Shown here piece by piece: positions 56,969 through 64,000 of a stretch of DNA of 64,000 bases. The notes beneath the pieces are model-generated. The model saw only the letters and a program-made list of their open reading frames with translations. It was not told the origin of the DNA and did not search any database. How positions within the stretch are numbered: position 1 is the first letter of the stretch; every line of letters starts with the position of its first letter. The stretch is from Panaeolus papilionaceus (taxonomy: Eukaryota > Basidiomycota > Agaricomycetes > Agaricales): positions 1,550,001-1,614,000 of the forward strand of contig JADNRZ010000010.1 of the NCBI GenBank assembly GCA_015501605.1, read 5' to 3'. A program made the position numbers and the translations under genes.

Positions 56969-57840
56969 CACTTGAGCAACCCCCCTTTCCCAGAAACCCC
57001 AGGGTTCTACCAAAACGCGCCATACAACATTTGTTAGTGCTAAGTGCTTGGTTCATGACTCTGAAGCGGCGCTCATGTGATTGGATTTTGATTGAGACAG
57101 CTGGCCTGGTGTCTACATATGTTCAGATTAGCATCTACTAGGCCATTTTTGCTCTCCTACATGTAATAATTTGAGTTATATCAACCCTATGCGCTATTGA
57201 GCGAGTTCTTAGTGGTTTTAAAATTCCGGTTCATATGACTCCGAATAATGGAGCAATTGTGGACATCATCTGAAGCCAGGTACAAGACGCGTGATTCGAA
57301 GGTGATTCTGACCTTTTAAGTTATTGCTCATCATTTCAAGTACTTCTCAATCCTCCTGGTATGCACTAATGTCTATTGTTCGAGATCGTAAACTTTGTTC
57401 AAGTCGTGCAGGTCAACCTTACTCATGGCATCACAAGCATATATCTGAACAGGCCACGGTGCGCCTCGAAGTCGATGCATCCCTCACATAGCCGCCCGTG
57501 TTATCTCATTGCTATTGAGACAGAGACAAATGTGCTCTTTCTGGACTCCGTTCATGCTGAGAGATACATAAAGAGTCCCAAAAAATTATACAGACGTTAA
57601 ATACTCAATAGAAGATATGCAAAGTCGATATAATTGAAATTATAGGAGATCCAGTGCCAAGTGGCCGTTCACCCTGTCGCTGTATCCATTGGTTATGGAT
57701 CAAATCATTGGATCCTTTGATGCGCTACGAAGGCACGTCCCTGCAATGTCCCTGGCGAAAACCCTGGTTTTCGAACAAGCTATGTATGGAGAAACCCTGT
57801 GAAAACACCACATGCACTGACAAGGGGGGTTGTTCAAGTG
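56969..57840. repeat. Possible relic element bounded by 19 bp inverted repeats
   Basis: CACTTGAGCAACCCCCCTT at 56969-56987 is the reverse complement of 57822-57840 apart from one base. The 834 bp between them has no long ORF. No clear target-site duplication was seen. Confidence 0.35.
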
Positions 57841-59188
57841 CTTTATCCCATATTGTGTTGAGGGTGAATTTAGAGTGCTATACCTCTGTGATTACTATTA
57901 TGTCATGTGTGTATCCAATTTCAGTGTTGTCATTGTCAAGGTACAGCCTAGGCACACGGTGCAGATCAACTGACTCAGAGGACTGCTAAAACAAGAAGCC
58001 GGACCCCGAAAACCTTCTAGCGCCCGAGAAGCTGACCCTTCATGATAAGAAGAACCCTTTGACAACTCTATCTCCGCAATTGCTTCAGTTCTATATGCAT
58101 CCAGGCCTGTTTGGGAGGCATCATGCAACCACTCCATATAGACACGCAGATGTCGTATTCCACTGGTCCGATGATATACACTCACGACAATATCGATCAA
58201 CCGCAGGAGGGTGGCATAGCTTATGGATGCGATATTTAATACATTGGAATGGATAAGGTCGTATGACTTTCTTTGGTGTCTATGCGTGGCAACACATATT
58301 GCTGCAACTGAGAGCTTCGGAACGAACGACATGTCACTCATGGGAGCCAGTGCGAGATTCTCACATCTACCGTAATAATGCCTGGAGGGGCGTACAATTC
58401 ACATTAACCCAGAAACCCGCATTCCCTGGGTGTTCGAATTGTCGTGATTTTTTAAGCGGATGAACCAAGGCTGTGTATTAAGTGAATCTAATAGTCAGCG
58501 TACAAAACAATAGAGCAACACAATAGCCTTCGACCAAGTACAAAAAAGTGGCATTCGCAGACATAAAACAATCAAAGAAGCATGCATCTCAACGAAGTGA
58601 GGGGTAGACAGGGAGCCTTTCGATTCAAACAATGCCAAACACATCACCGTATTCAGTGTCCCAAATGTCGTCCGGTGCGGGCGGACCAGTGGCTTTCATG
58701 ACCGACAGACCAGTAGCGGGGGATGGAGGATTGAGGAGAAAAACTATTCGGAAATACTGCTCACATACCTCTACATCCACCATCGACCCGACTCACAGAC
58801 AGTCCAGGTGATAACAAAGGATGATATTACATTCCCCCTTCCTGTTCGACAACCACGAACGCTTCAGAGCTGGGTAGAAAAGAGAAAACAGAAGGTATAG
58901 GGACAAAGAAACTTGAACCAATTGCTTAATTAAGACACAGCTAAAACAACTTGCTGAGCACTGCAGCAGTGCAAGGCTCCAAAGGTCAAACCAATGTGAA
59001 AGTTGACGAAGGGTGAAAGATAGAGCGAAATACCAACATCCGAGTGCAATCAATGCGTCCCAAACGACCTGCTCAACTGAATGCGCGGCCATGGCGAGCC
59101 AAAATGGTCTTCAATGCAACGAAAGTGGGAGGTGGGCGGTTAACAACAACTCGCACTGGTGAGGGGGTGTGTGGTTGCTTTAAGCGTC

Positions 59189-59262
59189 GATGTTGGTGAA
59201 CGACTGTTTCGAACTCCGCTTGATGGCCGATCTTTCATTGTGTTCTCGATGAATTGGACTCA
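59189..59262 (+). repeat. Leader-region repeat, second copy
   Basis: This partner of 43060-43145 lies just upstream of the MYND gene start at 59371, probably in its 5' leader or promoter. Confidence 0.6.
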
Positions 59263-59370
59263 GTTTCATTATTTCCACCATCTTGCGCATCAAGTTCTGC
59301 ATAAATCCTTTTTAAAGCACCTATTATTTAGTTTTTCCTGGACTTGGTCTGCCTACGACGCTCTCCTCCA

Positions 59371-61197
59371 ATGATTCGCTTAACTTCACGCAAAGATGTT
59401 GATCCTAACACCATCCACAGAATGGTGATACTTCCGCTTGCGATTGATGCTCTACAATATCTCCTACTTTCATTACAGGATCCACTTCAACCCAAGGGGT
59501 GCGGAAACTCTCTTTATGGCGCTATAAAGCGATTAGCACCTTTAGAAAGTGTACAAAGATCGAAAGATGGTCCAGGGCTGTTCAATGCCACGCAGCGCCT
59601 CTGGACAACGCTTTACCGCTTTCTTGCTACACCGCGAACCGACGAGCAGCTAAACGAAATGATGAAGAAGTTTTCTGTTTGTTCCTGCAGCTACCAACTC
59701 GGAGTCGGTCTGTCGGGCAAGTTTCACAGAGAGTATAATGACATCCAACAGAAGCGAGAGTATATGGCTAAGAACGGTCCTTTTCCCGTACCAGCAGTCG
59801 ATTTTGCATACTCTGCCTCTGCTTGTATCGAAGGCTCGTATACAAATTTTTTCATCGTCTACATACTCGGCACCTTGCGCAATGTTCTCCATCCAGGACA
59901 AGGACCAGGGCATGTTTCCGTCACACTCATCAGGAAAGGTCAATCAAAACGATGGCCAAATCAGCTATCTGACCTGATACCTTTTGGCCCTGAAGAACTT
60001 GTCAAGAGCTTTTTGCAATGGAACCGCTATTTGGACGACCCATGCGTTCTTAGGACCGCAATACCCATCTTCACCACTTGCGGGGAACTTGTGCAACAAC
60101 ACGTTGCCGAACTTAACGTAACTCAGGAAATGGTTTTTGAGCCGACGAAAAGATTCCTGGATGCAAACCTAAAAGTCTTACTGCTGGGTGCAAGAGACAT
60201 TAGCCCGTACACGCCATGGAAGGAAATGATATGGCGGATCTGCGACTTCTGTAGCTATGCGTCTTGGATACAGAGCCCTGGTTTCGTGGCGCACTGTCAG
60301 TTTTACCATGGCAGGGAGATTCAGGCGCTACAACTCTGCTCCATCTTTTGCTACCTTCTAGAGTTCGTCGCCGAGCAGCAAGCCCACAACCCCGAGGTCT
60401 CTTTCATGGAGGAGTTGGCCCTCAAGTCATCAGATTTAGGGCGATATATCCTTCATGATATATGTCCAGAAGGACCCGAGCACGTTAAGGTTCTTCTCCA
60501 TCCTCTCATCTCTCATCACCATAGCCATTCATCCATAGAGATGGCCGGTGACACCCTAAAAAGACCTGGAAACATAGTCGCACTTGCCATGGTCAAGAGT
60601 CGTATTCAGCTACGATGTGCGGCGGCTGGATGTCGGCAAACCCTTGTGCACGTCGGTTCAAGTTTCAAGCTATGTCAGGGATGTTCGACAGTTGGGTACT
60701 GTGGCAGCGAATGTCGTGCGCAGGATTGGAAAGATCCCGAGTATCCCCACAAAGCGGCGTGCCCTATCATCTCTAGGATTTTGGATTGCCTTGGGGGTTG
60801 GCCTAAATTCAGGGACCGGGACACGAGTGACCTGAATGCTACGTCCCCAGAAACACAGACGGTTTGGAAGCTCACACACCTTGTTGAAGAAATGATTGAA
60901 GATGGGAGCCTTCCGGAAGAGGAGCTTGATTTTATGCGTTGGTGGGCAACACGACTTCTGCAAGCATGGCGTCCTCCTTCAGCCGCAGAGCTGCCGGTAC
61001 CAGAACAACTGCCAGGATATGATAACTATGATGAAATACTAGACACGATTGCAGCTCGCCCTGGTTTTCGTGGTCCATTACGTGAGTCCTTTCGTGTCCC
61101 TACATTTTTTCTCGAAATCCTGAGGAATATACATCCAGCCTGTTTCATCCCGAATGAAGAAATTGAGGAAGAACCTGACGCACCGTGCAATTGCTAG
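59371..61197 (+). CDS. MYND zinc-finger protein
   Basis: A single-exon ORF of 608 residues from the first ATG (MIRLTSRKDVDPNTIH); the open frame 27 bp upstream starts with TTG. A MYND finger lies at about residues 414-460: a C...C pair ahead of CQGCSTVGYCGSECRAQDW and a final HKAAC, giving the usual C-x2-C-x(n)-C-x3-C...H-x3-C ligands. The N-terminal 400 residues are helical with no recognised domain, and the C-terminal part includes EEMIEDGSLPEEELDF. MYND fingers usually mediate protein-protein contacts, binding proline-rich motifs. There is no SET domain, so methyltransferase activity is not implied. Such proteins are expanded in mushroom genomes. Confidence 0.85.
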   Translation: MIRLTSRKDVDPNTIHRMVILPLAIDALQYLLLSLQDPLQPKGCGNSLYGAIKRLAPLESVQRSKDGPGLFNATQRLWTTLYRFLATPRTDEQLNEMMKKFSVCSCSYQLGVGLSGKFHREYNDIQQKREYMAKNGPFPVPAVDFAYSASACIEGSYTNFFIVYILGTLRNVLHPGQGPGHVSVTLIRKGQSKRWPNQLSDLIPFGPEELVKSFLQWNRYLDDPCVLRTAIPIFTTCGELVQQHVAELNVTQEMVFEPTKRFLDANLKVLLLGARDISPYTPWKEMIWRICDFCSYASWIQSPGFVAHCQFYHGREIQALQLCSIFCYLLEFVAEQQAHNPEVSFMEELALKSSDLGRYILHDICPEGPEHVKVLLHPLISHHHSHSSIEMAGDTLKRPGNIVALAMVKSRIQLRCAAAGCRQTLVHVGSSFKLCQGCSTVGYCGSECRAQDWKDPEYPHKAACPIISRILDCLGGWPKFRDRDTSDLNATSPETQTVWKLTHLVEEMIEDGSLPEEELDFMRWWATRLLQAWRPPSAAELPVPEQLPGYDNYDEILDTIAARPGFRGPLRESFRVPTFFLEILRNIHPACFIPNEEIEEEPDAPCNC

Positions 61198-61611
61198 CTA
61201 CTTAACAGGCTACATTTCTCCCTTAGTTCCATGTCACCACTACTCAATACCTTCTCTTTTTATTTCATTCACGGAGTAGCAGGCTATGAACTTTTCTTCA
61301 CAAGTGCAATGAGTGCGAAAGGGCGTGAATCAACTGGAATTGTGCTTGTTTGGTCGAGGGTTTCCCCTGGCAAGAACATTAGATCCTGTTCTTGAATACA
61401 ACGTTCTTCTAAATTATCATCTTGTTAACCCTTTATTCGAAGTCAAGCACCATATATTCCAAACTTTTCTACAAGATATTCTGTATATAAAAGTTCCTAA
61501 ATCATTGTGACGACAACAAAAAAAACATACTCCACCAGCTATGTTAAGCACAGTGGCACGCGCCGGCCGAATTGGATCCCCCCTTTATCTTGGTTCCTCA
61601 CTTCATCCACC
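61198..61611. other. Intergenic 5' of biotin-protein ligase
   Basis: 414 bp on the promoter side of BPL1. The BPL1 frame is open a further 105 bp upstream without a better ATG. Nothing else seen. Confidence 0.5.
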
Positions 61612-63851
61612 ATGAATGTCCTCGTCTACTCGGGACCAGAAATCGTCCAAACGTCAGTGAATCAGGCGATATCAGTGCTTCGTTCAGTGCTCTTGCCAAA
61701 CTACGTTGTCCAACCCATATCACACCAAATCCTTTCCTCGCAACCTTGGAAATCAAACTGTGCCTTGCTCGTTCTGCCATACACCCGTAATCGATTCTCC
61801 AAGACCGTCAACAACCAAATCAAAGACTATGTCGAGAATGGTGGGGCGTATCTGGCACTAGGTGCTTCAGCGTCACTGGGTTCACGATCGGATATGGGGA
61901 TCGGGATTGGGCATCTTTCGTTCGGAATCGCGAGGGATGCTGACCAGATGGATTTACCTCTGAAATTTGTGGATAAGGAACATAATAGGTCCTTGGTATT
62001 TGACCAGGGAGATGAAGAGGCTCAAGGGGCACCGAAACCCGGGCTTGTGAAGATCAAGTTGGAAGGAGGAGAGGTGGTGGGCGGGATATTCAACTCGGGT
62101 ATTGCGCGATTGAGGGGATTCGACGATGCTAAAGGTGTCACTGAACTAGGGAGATATGAAGGCGTGGTTGGTGATGAGGGCGTGGCTGGCGTTGCAATGA
62201 ACATCAATGGAGGCAAGGTTGGGTTGTGGAGCGCGAGTATAGAGCAGGCACCAGATCAGCCTCCCGTTCAGCTGGAAAATAGTGAACTCACCCCAGAACT
62301 TCTCACTTCGTCGAAGGATGCGAGAAAGGATATTTTCAAGCGGACGTTGACGAGGCTTGGCTTACAACTCCCCTCTGACGAAGAGAAGAAACAGATCATT
62401 ACTAGACCTTTACCACAATTCTTCACGTCGACACCTTCGAAACCTCACCTCGTGCGCTATATTATGGACGTCATTGCCTCACCTAAATCGGGGGATCAAC
62501 TGAGTGTGCTAGCGGACAACAATGATGAATTCCACTTCCATCTTCTCAAAGAGTCTACGGAGGTCGCGAAAGCTGCTCGTCAGGAAGCTTTGGCGACGGA
62601 GCCTACAGACCCAGCGACATGGCAGCCTAAACATATCGTTTTGTGTCATGACGGCGTTCTTCCTGATCCCAGTCTGACACCGCTATTCAGTATTAAGGAC
62701 TTTTATGCCCACCTCGAAACCGTTAGGGGCAAAGAAGGATTGCCAGCAGGTTCTGAGGACAACTGGGGAATCGGCGAGGCCTTACTCTACGGAGAAGCGG
62801 TAACAAGTACCCAGACGATGTTCGAGAAGTGAGTATCGATTTTTATTTCGCAGTATGTTCGCCTTAATATTTATCTTAATAGGAATTCAATCATCTTAAC
62901 GCAATCGCCCACCCCACTCGTTTCTCTCGCCTCCTTCCAGTTAGCAGGCAGAGGAAGAGGGACCAATGCCTGGTTATCACCTGCAGGATCGCTTCCCATC
63001 TCAGTTCTTCTTCGTTTGCCTTTCAAGCCCTCTTCTACAGCAGCTCCGATCAGCATTCCTGCCAATAAACTCGTGCTTCTGCAGTATTTATACGCCCTGG
63101 CTGTTGTCGAAGGCTGCAGAGACGACGCTATTCTAGGGAAAGAAGCAGGAGACAAAGTTAGATTGAAGTGGCCTAATGATATCTATGCGACGTTTGGACC
63201 TGAGAAGGAGAATTGGAAGAAGCTTGGGGGTGTGTTGGTAAATACCAGCTTTACTGGAGGTCGAGTCGAGGTTATCATAGGTAATTAATTTATACGATCT
63301 TTCGTTCATTTTCTGACGCTGTGTTTTAGGATGCGGAGTCAACGTGCTCAATGCCCCACCCATCGCGTCTTTGGCGCAGCTGCAGTCTGCTGATCGACCT
63401 CCTTTGAGTCTAGAACGCACCGCAGCTACGATCCTTGCCAAATTCGAGTCGATGTGGAGGACTTTCCTCGCTGCAGGCGGGTCATTTGAACCATTTATGG
63501 ATCTTTACCTCAAGAGGTGGTTGCATACGTACGTCTGCTGTCTTTTACCTCATCCCCTATCGCTCTCGAAACCGAAGTCCAACACAATTTAACATTGATT
63601 GAATTTTTCATATTTCCAGCGATCAGGTCGTGACTCTCACCACCACCACACCGCATGTCAATGTCCGAATCCAAGGCATCACTCCTGATCATGGTCTACT
63701 GCGTACTGTGCCAGAGCGCGGCGAACCGTCAATGGGTTCTGGCCTATCTTCGTATTTGTTGGCGGGCAACGCGGGTGAAGGGTATATTGACCTTCAGCCA
63801 GACGGGAATAGCTTTGATCTTATGACGAATATGATAAAGTCTAAGAGTTGA
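61612..63851 (+). CDS. BPL1: Biotin-protein ligase (holocarboxylase synthetase)
   Basis: Four exons (61612-62828, 62883-63280, 63330-63528, 63620-63851) give 681 residues, near the length of yeast Bpl1. The start MNVLVYSGPEIVQTS has a good context (CACCATG). The N-terminal half is a glutamine-amidotransferase-like BPL_N domain (LLVLPYTRNRF, YVENGGAYLALGASASLG). The C-terminal half is the BirA-type catalytic domain: GRGRGTNAWLSPAG (biotinyl-AMP loop), RLKWPNDIY (catalytic Lys region) and KKLGGVLVNT, then the small C-terminal domain. Role: ATP-dependent attachment of biotin to acetyl-CoA carboxylase, pyruvate carboxylase and similar enzymes. All key motifs are present, and the gene ends inside the window. 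Confidence 0.93.
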
Positions 63852-64000
63852 GGAGAGGCAAGAGGTACGGTAGGTGAAAGTCTATCGTGATGATCGTAAG
63901 CGCAGTTAGGTGCCTAGGTGTATGAACCTTCCTTTCCTTGTCTGAGTGAAAGACACAGGGATTGAAGAAGAGAAAAAAAGTTTGACGGTAATGTATGGCT
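63852..64000. other. 3' flank of BPL1
   Basis: 149 bp to the window end. Nothing further recognised. Confidence 0.5.

Larger units (their letters stand above)
55517..59370. other. Gene-poor stretch
   Basis: 3.85 kb without a convincing gene. It contains short inverted repeats (56507-56564, and 56969-56987 with 57822-57840) and a leader-like repeat (59189-59262). A minus-strand frame at 59092-58793 (MAAHSVEQVVWDALIALGC) might be the start of a small spliced gene, but I could not build a model. Confidence 0.5.

Noticed and set aside
58793..59092. 99-codon minus-strand frame as a gene
   Set aside because: Mostly hydrophobic, no domain, and a consistent splice model could not be built.

Overview
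The window is nuclear DNA of a filamentous basidiomycete, most likely an Agaricomycete mushroom; I cannot name the species. The evidence is the gene style (many 45-70 bp GT-AG introns, short intergenic gaps, both strands used) and the families present: DUF6535, expanded F-box-like proteins, fucose-lectin-type beta-propellers, an Argonaute, a MYND protein and eukaryotic housekeeping enzymes. I saw no tRNA, rRNA, CRISPR array or intact transposase.

Layout. 0-5.2 kb: the 3' end of a QCR8-like gene, two tiny secreted cysteine-containing peptides, and a large RING protein with SUMO-interacting-like repeats. 5.8-16 kb: four tandem F-box-like genes (A-D) made by two rounds of duplication; a gene fragment marks one duplication junction. 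16-29 kb: a many-exon DUF6535/ARM-like gene, a P-loop ATPase on the opposite strand, and an HCS1/SMUBP2-type helicase. 29-36 kb: two tandem PM20D2-like M20 peptidases and a ketopantoate-reductase-like enzyme. 36-42.6 kb: an Argonaute convergent with a cytochrome P450. 42.6-59.4 kb: a gene-poor, repeat-containing stretch holding four accessory genes. 59.4-63.9 kb: a MYND-finger protein and biotin-protein ligase.

The most interesting part is 45.5-55.5 kb. It holds a stand-alone six-bladed lectin-like propeller, an ankyrin-vWA protein, a trypsin-like serine protease with an unknown C-terminal domain, and a propeller-ankyrin fusion. The fusion shares its propeller with the first gene and its ankyrin block with the second, and is divergent from the protease across 517 bp. 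Sensor-like propeller, adaptor-like ankyrin, vWA and protease suggest one working unit, possibly a recognition or defence system. That is inference. Two long perfect palindromes lie inside the same stretch.

Gene models were built by hand from splice signals and reading frame. Gene spans are genomic and include introns; exon edges are given where I worked them out.
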